Origin: Actinomycetes bacterium
GTDB lineage: Bacteria; Actinomycetota; Acidimicrobiia; Spongiisociales; UBA5794
Direction of reading: 5' to 3'
Assembly (NCBI GenBank): GCA_023336855.1
Contig: JAMBLK010000204.1
Coordinates: 1-7,189 of the forward strand
DNA: 7,189 bases
In this document: one piece after another, positions 1 to 6,906 of the stretch
Position numbering within the stretch: position 1 is the stretch's first letter
Layout of the letters: the number at the start of each line of letters is the position of its first letter
Position numbers and translations under genes: made by a program
Notes under the pieces: generated by a model
Databases searched by the model: none
What the model was told of the DNA's origin: nothing
The model's input: the letters and a program-made list of their open reading frames with translations, nothing else

Positions 1-927
<927 letters not shown>

Positions 928-949
928 AAAGATGGGAGAAAGAGTTCCT

Positions 950-980
950 GATCTCTCTGAGATCTGGAGATCGATCTCTC
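950..980. repeat. Cluster of GATC-centred inverted repeats in the rRNA leader
   Basis: Two nested symmetries lie side by side. GATCTC (950-955) and GAGATC (959-964) form a hairpin with a 3-base loop. GAGATCGATCTC at 967-978 is a perfect 12-bp palindrome. GAGATC at 959-964 can also pair with GATCTC at 973-978, so several folds compete. The cluster sits 23-53 bases before mature 16S. It is probably part of the pre-16S secondary structure or processing region rather than a protein site. Confidence 0.5.
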
Positions 981-987
981 AAAGGGT

Positions 988-1024
988 GGTCACGTCGGGG
1001 ACGGGGGTCCCAGTTGACGTGACC
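988..1024 (-). other. Stem-loop in the rRNA leader
   Basis: GGTCACGTC at 988-996 is the exact reverse complement of GACGTGACC at 1016-1024, giving a 9-bp outer stem. Inside it, GGGAC at 998-1002 pairs with GTCCC at 1007-1011 around a GGGG loop (plus strand; CCCC in the transcript). Together they form a two-part hairpin of 37 bases. There is no U-run after it on the minus strand, so it is unlikely to be an intrinsic terminator. Its place between boxA and 16S suggests a leader folding or processing element. Confidence 0.6.
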
Positions 1025-1107
1025 GTACTTGTACGCGTTCTTCCTGCCTGCACCGCGAACGGTACCGACGGGTCGAACGCCCATTGGCTTTTGACACGCT
1101 GTTCAGT

Positions 1108-1118
1108 TGTCAAGGAGC
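1108..1118 (-). promoter_or_regulatory. boxA-like rRNA antitermination site
   Basis: The minus strand reads GCTCCTTGACA here, matching 9 of 11 bases of the E. coli boxA core GCTCTTTAACA. The following bases (AACTGAACAGCGTG) resemble the conserved segment after boxA in Gram-positive and actinobacterial rRNA leaders. boxA RNA is bound by NusB-NusE and protects rRNA transcription from early termination. It lies about 180 bases before 16S, a normal position. The TTGACA within it looks like a -35 box, but no -10 follows at the right distance. Confidence 0.75.
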
Positions 1119-1131
1119 CCGGATCCCTTCT

Positions 1132-1152
1132 CGTACGCACGCACGCGTGCGC
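1132..1152. repeat. 21-base alternating purine-pyrimidine tract with a 12-bp palindrome
   Basis: From 1132 to 1152 every base alternates pyrimidine and purine without a break, mostly as CG, GC and CA steps. Such tracts can adopt left-handed Z-DNA under negative supercoiling. It contains the perfect palindrome CGCACGCGTGCG at 1140-1151, which could form a hairpin in RNA. It lies roughly 13-33 bases downstream of the predicted rRNA start site. Biological relevance is inferred only from composition and position. Confidence 0.5.
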
Positions 1153-1170
1153 CCAAGTGGGGGGCCTCAC

Positions 1171-1179
1171 AGTTTAGCA
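1171..1179 (-). promoter_or_regulatory. Predicted rRNA operon promoter (extended -10)
   Basis: The minus strand reads TGCTAAACT: an extended -10 (TGn) directly before TAAACT, which fits the TAnnnT actinobacterial -10 pattern. Transcription would start at about 1164-1166, some 238 bases before 16S. No good TTGACA-like -35 exists at 16-19 bp spacing; the best, TGCACC at 18 bp, matches 3 of 6. The extended -10 may compensate, or an activator may help. A further promoter outside this region cannot be excluded. Confidence 0.5.
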
Positions 1180-1199
1180 CCGCCAAAAGCTAGCGGTGC
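1177..1199. repeat. 7-bp inverted repeat abutting the rRNA -10 box
   Basis: GCACCGC at 1177-1183 and GCGGTGC at 1193-1199 are perfect inverted copies around a 9-base spacer. The repeat fills the space between the -10 hexamer and where a -35 would lie. It could be a regulator-binding site on an rRNA promoter, or a hairpin at the end of an incoming transcript, since the minus strand has TTTT in the loop. The sequence does not decide between these. Confidence 0.45.
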
Positions 1200-1205
1200 A
1201 GAACA

Positions 1206-1221
1206 CCGACCGGATGGCCGG
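1206..1221 (-). terminator. Possible weak terminator after the synthetase operon
   Basis: On the minus strand CCGGCC pairs with GGTCGG (one G-U) around an ATCC tetraloop, followed by TGTTCT, which is only mildly U-rich. It lies about 100 bases after the stop codon of the small membrane protein and just ahead of the rRNA promoter, where a boundary would be expected. The rest of 1222-1324 shows nothing identifiable beyond a short GCCC/GGGC hairpin near 1304-1317. Readthrough into the rRNA operon is possible. Confidence 0.3.
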
Positions 1222-1324
1222 CTGGAATTGGTATTCAAGCCACGTTCCCGCTGTACCGCAAATCACAAGCGTGGTTTTCTGGGAGTTTCGGGATGAAATC
1301 CTCAGAGCCCTGTCTGGGCCTGCA

Positions 1325-1522
1325 TCAGCGCTTGGCGTCGACGCGACCCTTCAGCCAGATGAAGAGCCCGATCAGGGCTGCCACGACGAGGATGCCGCCG
1401 ATGGACATCGCCGCGATGATATGCATGAAGAGGCTCAGGGCATAGATGATCGGAAAAGCGAGGATGATGATCGAGACGACGATCATCCACGTCGGGAAAC
1501 GGCTCTGCGATGCAGACGTCAT
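1325..1522 (-). CDS. Small two-helix membrane protein of unknown function (65 aa)
   Basis: I do not recognise this protein. The chosen ATG at 1522-1520 has a good Shine-Dalgarno site, AAAGGA at 1533-1528, with a 5-base spacer. A longer reading to 1633 would overlap tyrS and add a Ser/Arg-rich segment that looks like out-of-frame tyrS sequence. A short polar N-terminus (MTSASQSRFP) precedes two hydrophobic stretches at about residues 12-32 and 35-57, and the end is basic (KGRVDAKR). This predicts a helical hairpin in the inner membrane, with both ends probably cytoplasmic by the positive-inside rule. Several Met and aromatic residues lie in the helices, and there are no cysteines. It starts 46 bases after the tyrS stop, so it may be the last gene of that operon. 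The hydrophobic pattern plus the RBS make it likely real. Confidence 0.75.
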   Translation of the reverse strand: MTSASQSRFPTWMIVVSIIILAFPIIYALSLFMHIIAAMSIGGILVVAALIGLFIWLKGRVDAKR

Positions 1523-1568
1523 GGAAGTCCTTTCAAGTTCGATGCGGGACGATAGCGCTGTCGGGGCT

Positions 1569-2771
1569 TCAGTCCTCGCGTACGACCCGTATGAATCGAC
1601 GCTTCCCGACCTGGACGACCGTGTCGATGACATCTGCCACGTCGACGAACTCGGCGTCGATTCGTTCGCCGTCGATCTTGACCGCTCCCTGTTTGATCAT
1701 CCGGCGACCTTCGGATCGTGATGCCACGAGTCCACTGTCGCCGAGCAGGGCCGGAAGAGATATCTCCCCCACTGCCGAGATGACATGCGTGTCGACGTCG
1801 TCAGGCACCTCGTGGGAGCGGAACAGACGGTCGAAGGCGGCCTCGGCCTCAAATGAGTGGTCGGCGGAGTAGTGCCGGGTCACGATGCGGCGACCGAGCT
1901 CCCTCTTCACCTCACCGGGATGGAGTGAGCCGTCCGAGAGCCCGCCCTCGAGCGTCTCGACTTCTTCCTCCGTCGCCCCCGCAGCCAGTCGGTACCAGTC
2001 GGGCATGACACTGTCGGGGATCGACATCACCTTGCCGAACATGTCGGCCGGCTCGTCGCGGACCGAGATGTAGTTGCCGAGCGATTGGGACATCTTCTTG
2101 ACACCGTCGGTGCCGACGAGGAGGGGAACCGTCACGACGGCTTGTCCTCGTTGTCCGCGTCGTTCTTGGAGATCTCTTCCGACCAGCAGATTCCAGAGCT
2201 GGTCCGTTCCACCGATCTCGATGTCGGATCGAACGGCGACCGAGTCCATGCCCTGCAAGAGCGGATAGAAGAACTCGATCATGGAGATGGGTTGGTGGGC
2301 ATCCCATCGTTTGGTGAAATCGTCCCGGTCCATGATGCGCGCCACGGTGAACTGCGAGGTCAACTCGAGGACATCTCTCATGTCCATCGCAGCGAGCCAT
2401 TCAGAGTTGTATCGGATCTCGAGTCTCTCCGACAGGAGTTGGGTCTTGATGACCGGGAGGAGGCGATCTGCATAGCCGCCCACGTCTTCGGCGCTCAGGC
2501 GCTTTCTGGTCTCACTCTTCTCCGACGGGTCGCCGACCTGCGCCGTGAAGTCTCCGACAATGAGAACAGCGGTGTGTCCCATGTCCTGGAACCTGCGCAG
2601 CAGATCGAAGACCACGCCCCATCCCAGTGTCACGTCAGGTGCAGTTGGGTCGACGCCGAGCTTGACCCTCAGGGGGCGATCCTCCTCGAGGAGATCGAGA
2701 AGCGCCCCCTCGGGGAGGGCGACGTCGACGGTTCGCGTGATGTACTCGAGTTGTTCGTGAGCGGGCTTCAT
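1569..2771 (-). CDS. tyrS: Tyrosyl-tRNA synthetase with altered HIGH motif
   Basis: Cytoplasmic class I synthetase that charges tRNA-Tyr with tyrosine using ATP. At 400 residues it is full length for the bacterial type. The Rossmann catalytic domain shows the N-terminal DPTAPD at 41-46, VGDFTAQVGDPS at 72-83, the tyrosine-site segment FFYPLLQGMDS at 167-177, IGGTDQLWNLL at 186-196, and KMSQS at 226-230 in place of KMSKS. An S4-like RNA-binding domain closes the protein from about 339. Oddly, the HIGH signature that should follow DPTAPD reads TLGW (48-51), with both histidines replaced by Thr and Trp; the codons are ACA at 2630-2628 and TGG at 2621-2619. Nothing else suggests decay. The ATG overlaps the mpg stop codon as ATGA and has only a weak GGA upstream, so translation is probably coupled. 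Identity as TyrRS is secure from the overall motif order; how activity is kept is an open question. Confidence 0.95.
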   Translation of the reverse strand: MKPAHEQLEYITRTVDVALPEGALLDLLEEDRPLRVKLGVDPTAPDVTLGWGVVFDLLRRFQDMGHTAVLIVGDFTAQVGDPSEKSETRKRLSAEDVGGYADRLLPVIKTQLLSERLEIRYNSEWLAAMDMRDVLELTSQFTVARIMDRDDFTKRWDAHQPISMIEFFYPLLQGMDSVAVRSDIEIGGTDQLWNLLVGRDLQERRGQRGQAVVTVPLLVGTDGVKKMSQSLGNYISVRDEPADMFGKVMSIPDSVMPDWYRLAAGATEEEVETLEGGLSDGSLHPGEVKRELGRRIVTRHYSADHSFEAEAAFDRLFRSHEVPDDVDTHVISAVGEISLPALLGDSGLVASRSEGRRMIKQGAVKIDGERIDAEFVDVADVIDTVVQVGKRRFIRVVRED

Positions 2772-3364
2772 ATTCCGGTCAGGCTAGACCCGTCTGCGGA
2801 CCGTGCGACGAATCTCCACGTGCGTTCGGTCGCCTTTGTGATGCCAACGCGTGGTTCAACATCGATCGTCGCACCGAACGGCAAGGCACCGTCGACCAGG
2901 CGGACCGGTCCGTCAATGATCGACGTTCCATCGTGTTCTCCGGTGATGCCCAGAGCGCTGCACAGCTTCCCCGGACCATCCGTCAGGTGGTCGGTGCGAC
3001 CCCGTCGATGCTCCATTGCTTCGACCCCCACGATCGGAACGCCACCTCTCAAGAGCACGGCGGATGGATCGCCTTCTGGACCCGTGACGACGTTTGCGCA
3101 CCAGTGGACGCCGTACGATCGGTACACGTACAGAGTCCCCGGTTCCCGGAACATCGACTCGTTCCGCTTGGTACGTCCGCGGTAGGCGTGGCTCGCCGGA
3201 TCGTCCACTCCCCCATAGGCCTCGACCTCGTCGAGGACGACCTCCGTTGTCATCCCGTCGAACGAGGTGATGAGCCGACAGCCGAGCAGTCCTCGTGCGA
3301 CATGCACAACGTCGCCTGAAAGGAACTCCCCCGGGTCTCGACCGCTCCCCGCGTCTTCGATCAC
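2768..3364 (-). CDS. mpg: 3-methyladenine (alkylpurine) DNA glycosylase, AAG/MPG family
   Basis: Base-excision repair enzyme that cuts alkylated and deaminated purines out of DNA by hydrolysing the N-glycosidic bond. The 198 residues match the usual bacterial length. Visible family motifs are EVEAYGG at 46-52 (E48 corresponds to the catalytic Glu of human AAG, Y50 to the residue stacking on the flipped base), ASHAYRGRTKRN at 57-68 (H59 in the base pocket), GTLYVYRSYG at 76-85 (Y84 corresponds to the Tyr that intercalates into the helix), DGPGKLC at 129-135 and PRVGI at 171-175. The start is GTG at 3364-3362, overlapping the pheT stop as GTGA. The stop overlaps the tyrS start as ATGA. It is therefore locked translationally between pheT and tyrS. 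The mpg-tyrS pair also occurs in M. tuberculosis, but the reason for pairing repair with synthetases is unclear. Confidence 0.95.
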   Translation of the reverse strand: MIEDAGSGRDPGEFLSGDVVHVARGLLGCRLITSFDGMTTEVVLDEVEAYGGVDDPASHAYRGRTKRNESMFREPGTLYVYRSYGVHWCANVVTGPEGDPSAVLLRGGVPIVGVEAMEHRRGRTDHLTDGPGKLCSALGITGEHDGTSIIDGPVRLVDGALPFGATIDVEPRVGITKATERTWRFVARSADGSSLTGI

Positions 3365-5751
3365 ACCGATCCGCGCAGCGTTCCGCCCGTGGCCGCCTCA
3401 ACCGACTCAACGATCGCCCGGCGAATCGGAGCGACGTCTTCATCGCTCATGGTGCGATCGGGAGCCCGCACGGTCAGGTTGATCGCGACACTCTTGCGGC
3501 CGTCGGGGATCGGGTCCCCTTCGTACACGTCGAAGATCGATCGCCTCTCGACCATTCCCTGCCCGGCTGCATCGATCGCTGCCAGGACCACTCCCGCCGG
3601 CACCGAGGAGTCGAGTTCGAATGCGAGGTCGAAGACTTGAGGTGGATAAATCGAAGGAACGCCGAATCGCCATGATTCCCGTTCCGCGACGATCGGATCG
3701 GCCTCCACCTCTCCCGCGATCGTTCGGCCTTCGATCCCATGGGCCACCGCTACTGCCGGGTGGATCTCGCCAACGATTCCGATCACAACTCCGTCATGAA
3801 CGATCTCCGCTGCTCGCCCGGGATGGAACGGAGCACGCTCCGTGGCTCGCAGTTCGGTGGCTTCGAGGCGCATCGATCGCGCAATCGTCTCCCAGAGCCC
3901 GGTGGCGTCGTAGACGTCGTAGCCCCGTGCGTCGCCGTCCCAACCCGGAGTCGCTTCTCCGGCTGCAACGAACCCGAGGCGGTCGGGTTGTTCGGGAAGC
4001 ACTCCCTCTCCAGGAAGGAAGACTTTGCCGATCTCGAAGATCCTCACGTCATCCACACGTTTCGCGAGATTGGACGATGCCGCTTTCAGGAGTCCGGGCA
4101 CCAGCGTGGTACGCATCACTCCTTCCTCGTCGCGAAGCGGGTTCACCACGGTGATTCCCGTCCTTGCCGGGTCGTCTTCCGGAAGGTGTAGGGCGTCGAG
4201 GTCGGCGGCGCCGATGAAAGAGAAGCTGAAGGTCTCGTGGTAGCCGGCCCCTGTCATGACGGAGCGGAGGGTTCGTAGACGCTGCTCCCGAATGGGGAGT
4301 CCCAGTCCGTCGCCGAAGCGCAGCCGACCGGGGATGTTGCCGAAGCCATAGAGGCGCGCTATCTCTTCGATCAGATCCGCGGCACGATGGACGTCTGGCC
4401 GCCGTGTCGGGACGTCGACGACCAACGGATCTGTGCCCGTCGAAGCGAAGCTCAAGCGTTCGAGCAGCGCGGCGGCCGCACCAGAATCCAGACGGATACC
4501 CAACAGTCGCTCGATCTCACTCATGTGGAGTTCGATAACTCTCGGTGCCGGCGGTGCCGGGTACTCGTCCACGACTCCTGCCACCGTGCCTCCCGCTGTC
4601 TCGACGAGGATCTGTGCCACACGATCAGCGGCGAGTCGGCAGAATTCTGGATCCATGCCCCGTTCGAATCGCGCTGAGGCTTCGGATCGCAGTCCGAGTC
4701 GCTTGGAGGTCATCAGCACGCTCGGTGGATCCCAGTAGGCCGCTTCGATGAGGACGTTCTGCGTCTCATCGGTCACTTCGGTGTCGGCGCCGCCCATGAC
4801 ACCGGCAATCGCAACCGGTCGCTCGGCGTCTGCGACGACGATGTCCGAGGCGTCGAGGGTTCGCTCTAGGTCGTCAAGCGTCGTGATCGATTCGTCCTGT
4901 TCTGCACGACGGATAACGACCGTTGCACCGAGGCGATCGACGTCGAAGGCATGCGTCGGATGCCCGAACTCCATCATCGCGTAGTTGCTTGCATCGACAA
5001 CGTTGTTGATCGGCCTCACACCGGCCGCAGCCAGGCGTGTTCGGATCCGATGGGGCGACGGCCCGACCTCGATCCCCCGGACCTCACGTCCCACGAACCG
5101 TGGACAGGCCACGTCGTCAACGATCGTCACGGACGTCGCTGCGTCTCCTCCCGGAAGTTCAAGATCCGGCTCAGCCAGCGGGACCTCGTAGAAGGCCGCC
5201 AACTCACGGGCGAGACCGTACACCGACATGCAATCAGGGCGATTCGGGGTGATCGACACATCGAAGACAACGTCATCCGATGGAAGTAGCCCGGTGAAGT
5301 CCTCCCCCACCCGGTTCGTAGCATCGGGATAGTCGGTGTCGAGCACCATGATGCCCGCAGCATCCTCTCCGACCTCCAACTCGGCTTCCGAGCAGATCAT
5401 CCCGTTCGAGGTGATGCCCCGGATCTTGCGCTGTGTGATCTCGAAGTCGCCCTGGAGCACCGCTCCCGGCTTCGCAACCGGGACGACGGCTCCCGCCTCG
5501 AAGTTCCAGGCCCCGCAGATGATGTCAAGGACTTCGTCTCCGACGTCGACCTTCGTGACACGAACCTTGTCGGCGTTGGGATGGGCGCCCACCTCGAGCA
5601 CCCTGCCGATCACGACACCCTCGAAGCGGTGAGATGTGCGCTCCCATCCTTCGACCTCGTGGCCGAGACTCTCGAGGGCTTCAGCGATCTCTTCAGGATC
5701 GCTCGTTGGCAGGTCGACGAACTCCTGCATCCAGTCGAGTGTGAACTTCAT
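3361..5751 (-). CDS. pheT: Phenylalanyl-tRNA synthetase beta subunit
   Basis: Beta subunit of the heterotetrameric (alpha2-beta2) enzyme that charges tRNA-Phe. It carries tRNA-binding and proofreading domains, while catalysis lies in PheS. At 796 residues it is full length with the standard order: N-terminal MKFTLDWMQEFVDLP, an EMAP-like OB tRNA-binding fold at about 44-150 (HPNADKVRV at 57-65, ICGAWN, GMICSE), the B3/B4 editing domain at about 210-384 (GHPTHAFD at 263-270, GVMGG at 317-321, SEASARFERG at 356-365), a B5 DNA-binding-like domain at about 402-471 (PTRRPDVH, EEIARLYGF), a degenerate synthetase-like core at about 485-690, and a C-terminal ferredoxin-like anticodon-binding (FDX-ACB) domain from about 698. 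The ATG overlaps the pheS stop as ATGA, with GGAG at 5763-5760 inside the pheS end as a good ribosome site 8 bases away. No damage is seen. Confidence 0.98.
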   Translation of the reverse strand: MKFTLDWMQEFVDLPTSDPEEIAEALESLGHEVEGWERTSHRFEGVVIGRVLEVGAHPNADKVRVTKVDVGDEVLDIICGAWNFEAGAVVPVAKPGAVLQGDFEITQRKIRGITSNGMICSEAELEVGEDAAGIMVLDTDYPDATNRVGEDFTGLLPSDDVVFDVSITPNRPDCMSVYGLARELAAFYEVPLAEPDLELPGGDAATSVTIVDDVACPRFVGREVRGIEVGPSPHRIRTRLAAAGVRPINNVVDASNYAMMEFGHPTHAFDVDRLGATVVIRRAEQDESITTLDDLERTLDASDIVVADAERPVAIAGVMGGADTEVTDETQNVLIEAAYWDPPSVLMTSKRLGLRSEASARFERGMDPEFCRLAADRVAQILVETAGGTVAGVVDEYPAPPAPRVIELHMSEIERLLGIRLDSGAAAALLERLSFASTGTDPLVVDVPTRRPDVHRAADLIEEIARLYGFGNIPGRLRFGDGLGLPIREQRLRTLRSVMTGAGYHETFSFSFIGAADLDALHLPEDDPARTGITVVNPLRDEEGVMRTTLVPGLLKAASSNLAKRVDDVRIFEIGKVFLPGEGVLPEQPDRLGFVAAGEATPGWDGDARGYDVYDATGLWETIARSMRLEATELRATERAPFHPGRAAEIVHDGVVIGIVGEIHPAVAVAHGIEGRTIAGEVEADPIVAERESWRFGVPSIYPPQVFDLAFELDSSVPAGVVLAAIDAAGQGMVERRSIFDVYEGDPIPDGRKSVAINLTVRAPDRTMSDEDVAPIRRAIVESVEAATGGTLRGSV

Positions 5752-6755
5752 CGGTACTGCTCCAGGATGCGGCGGTCGGGATCGAAGAGGTGACGGAGAT
5801 CGGTGATGCCGTGACGCACCATGGCGAGGCGATCGGCGCCCATGCCGAACGCGAAGCCCGTGACTTCATCCGGGTCGTATCCGACCGCCTCGAAGACCGC
5901 CGGGTGCACCATTCCACAGCCCAGCAGCTCCATCCAACGGCCGTTCGCGTATACATGCATCTCAGCGGATGGTTCCGTGAACGGGAAGTGATGAGGGATG
6001 AATTTCGTCGTGATATCGGGGCCGAGGAACTCTCTGGCGAAGTGGTCGAGCACCCCTTTGAGATCGCCGAACGTGATGTCGGTGTCGACGGCGAGTCCTT
6101 CGATCTGATGGAAGACCGGCGAATGAGTGGAATCGACCGGATCCCGTCTGAACACGCGTCCCGGCACCACGAGATACACCGGCGGATCGTGCTCCTCCAT
6201 GTACCGCGCCTGCATAGGAGACGTATGGGTACGCAGCAGAACCCCTTCGGGGTCGTCCCCGTAGTCGAGGTACAGCGTGTCCGACTCGAGTCGCGTCGGG
6301 TGCGCGACGGGGAAGTTCAGCGCAGTGAAGTTGTAGAACTCTGTTTCGACTTCCGGTCCTGTGGCGACTGTGTATCCCATGGAGACGAAGATGTCGACGA
6401 TCTCGTCCATCACCTGCTGGATCAGGTGCGTCGTCCCCCGCAACGGAATCCGACCGGGCAACGTTACGTCGACCCGGTCCGACTCCAGCGCTTGTGAGGC
6501 CTCGATGGCTTCGAGAACGACACGCCGTGAGTCGATCAGCGCGTTCAACTCCACGGCGACATCGTTGATCGCGCGACCGAGGTCCCGGCGTTGCTCCTGC
6601 GGTGCGCTTCCGAGCGATCGTCGACCGGCGGCGATCGGAGAACGTTTGCCGGTTATCTCAGCGGCGAGGTCTTCCAATTCTTCGACCGTGCCGGCCTGCT
6701 CAATGCGCGCCGGTGCGTTCACTCTCAGCTGTTCGAGTATTTCGTTTGTTTCCAT
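5748..6755 (-). CDS. pheS: Phenylalanyl-tRNA synthetase alpha subunit
   Basis: Catalytic subunit of phenylalanyl-tRNA synthetase, a cytoplasmic class II enzyme that activates Phe with ATP and transfers it to tRNA-Phe. At 335 residues it is typical for bacteria. Residues 1-90 are charged and helical, matching the N-terminal coiled coil that contacts tRNA. Class II motif 1 lies around 127-155 (MGYTVATGPEVE, ALNFPVAHP), motif 2 at 177-220 (HTSPMQARYM, GRVFRRD, HSPVFHQIEG) and motif 3 at 300-315 (GFAFGMGADRLAM). Ala302 in GFAFG is the usual small residue of the Phe pocket. The ATG at 6755-6753 has a weak GGA site in CGGAACCC. It is the first structural gene of the operon and begins 71 bases after the U-run of the upstream attenuator; nothing identifiable lies in that gap. 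Confidence 0.98.
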   Translation of the reverse strand: METNEILEQLRVNAPARIEQAGTVEELEDLAAEITGKRSPIAAGRRSLGSAPQEQRRDLGRAINDVAVELNALIDSRRVVLEAIEASQALESDRVDVTLPGRIPLRGTTHLIQQVMDEIVDIFVSMGYTVATGPEVETEFYNFTALNFPVAHPTRLESDTLYLDYGDDPEGVLLRTHTSPMQARYMEEHDPPVYLVVPGRVFRRDPVDSTHSPVFHQIEGLAVDTDITFGDLKGVLDHFAREFLGPDITTKFIPHHFPFTEPSAEMHVYANGRWMELLGCGMVHPAVFEAVGYDPDEVTGFAFGMGADRLAMVRHGITDLRHLFDPDRRILEQYR

Positions 6756-6826
6756 GGGTTCCGAGAGGTTAGCGGTGGATTCCGCGACTCCTGCTCCAGT
6801 CGGTCAGCGGCTTCGAGTCGGACGCG

Positions 6827-6852
6827 AAAACGCCCGGCACTTCGTCCGGGCG
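6827..6852 (-). terminator. Intrinsic terminator (attenuator) in the pheS leader
   Basis: On the minus strand CGCCCGG (6852-6846) and CCGGGCG (6837-6831) form a perfect 7-bp G+C-only stem around an 8-base loop, directly followed by TTTT (6830-6827). This has the form of an intrinsic terminator, although the U-run is short. It sits between the leader ORF and pheS, with no gene ending nearby that needs it, so it is best read as the terminator hairpin (regions 3:4) of an attenuator. Confidence 0.8.
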
Positions 6853-6906
6853 GTCGTTCTTGCGGTGTGTGCTAGCCGCGTCCGATCGCCCGGGCAGGTG
6901 GGCCCG
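6846..6906 (-). promoter_or_regulatory. Attenuator switch segments 1, 2 and 3 (anti-antiterminator and antiterminator)
   Basis: Three segments can pair in exclusive ways. Segment 1, CGGGC at 6906-6902, begins 1 base after the last leader Phe codon (TTT, 6910-6908) and pairs with GCCCG at 6895-6891. Segment 2, CCGGGCG at 6893-6887, overlaps that arm and is the exact complement of the terminator 5' arm (segment 3, 6852-6846). The 2:3 pairing can extend past a mismatch by TCG/CGA and by an inner GCGG/CCGC stem, with the leader stop codon in the terminal loop. Segment 2 is identical to the terminator 3' arm. A ribosome stalled on the Phe codons would cover segment 1 and favour the 2:3 antiterminator; free passage would favour 3:4. 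The pairings are seen in the sequence; the mechanism is inferred from classic amino-acid attenuators. Confidence 0.75.

Larger units (their letters stand above)
928..1165 (-). promoter_or_regulatory. rRNA operon 5' leader (pre-16S transcript)
   Basis: This is a stretch of about 240 bases without a credible gene between the predicted rRNA promoter and mature 16S. Read on the minus strand it holds, in order, an alternating purine-pyrimidine tract, a boxA-like antitermination site, a stem-loop at 1024-988, a cluster of GATC-containing inverted repeats at 980-950, and a short stem at 935-921 (CCATC/GATGG) that straddles the 16S 5' end. Such leaders normally carry NusB/NusE-dependent antitermination signals and the 5' half of an RNase III processing stem. 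The 3' partner strand would lie beyond 16S, outside the window, so the processing stem cannot be confirmed. Short open frames here look like chance. Confidence 0.75.

Noticed and set aside
1083..1118. TTGACA in the rRNA leader as a promoter -35
   Set aside because: The bases 16-18 positions downstream do not form a -10, and the hexamer is part of a good boxA match.
1523..1633. Longer N-terminus for the small membrane protein (102 aa, start at 1633)
   Set aside because: The extension overlaps the 3' end of tyrS, is Ser/Arg-rich out-of-frame sequence, and the internal ATG at 1522 has the strong Shine-Dalgarno site.
2085..3185. 366-codon open frame on the plus strand opposite tyrS and mpg
   Set aside because: It lies entirely antisense to two genes with clear family motifs. 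Long antisense frames are common in G+C-rich coding DNA, and its translation shows no recognisable domain.
5790..6497. 235-codon plus-strand frame opposite pheS
   Set aside because: It is antisense to the pheS catalytic domain and is a mirror of its codon bias, with no domain or ribosome site.
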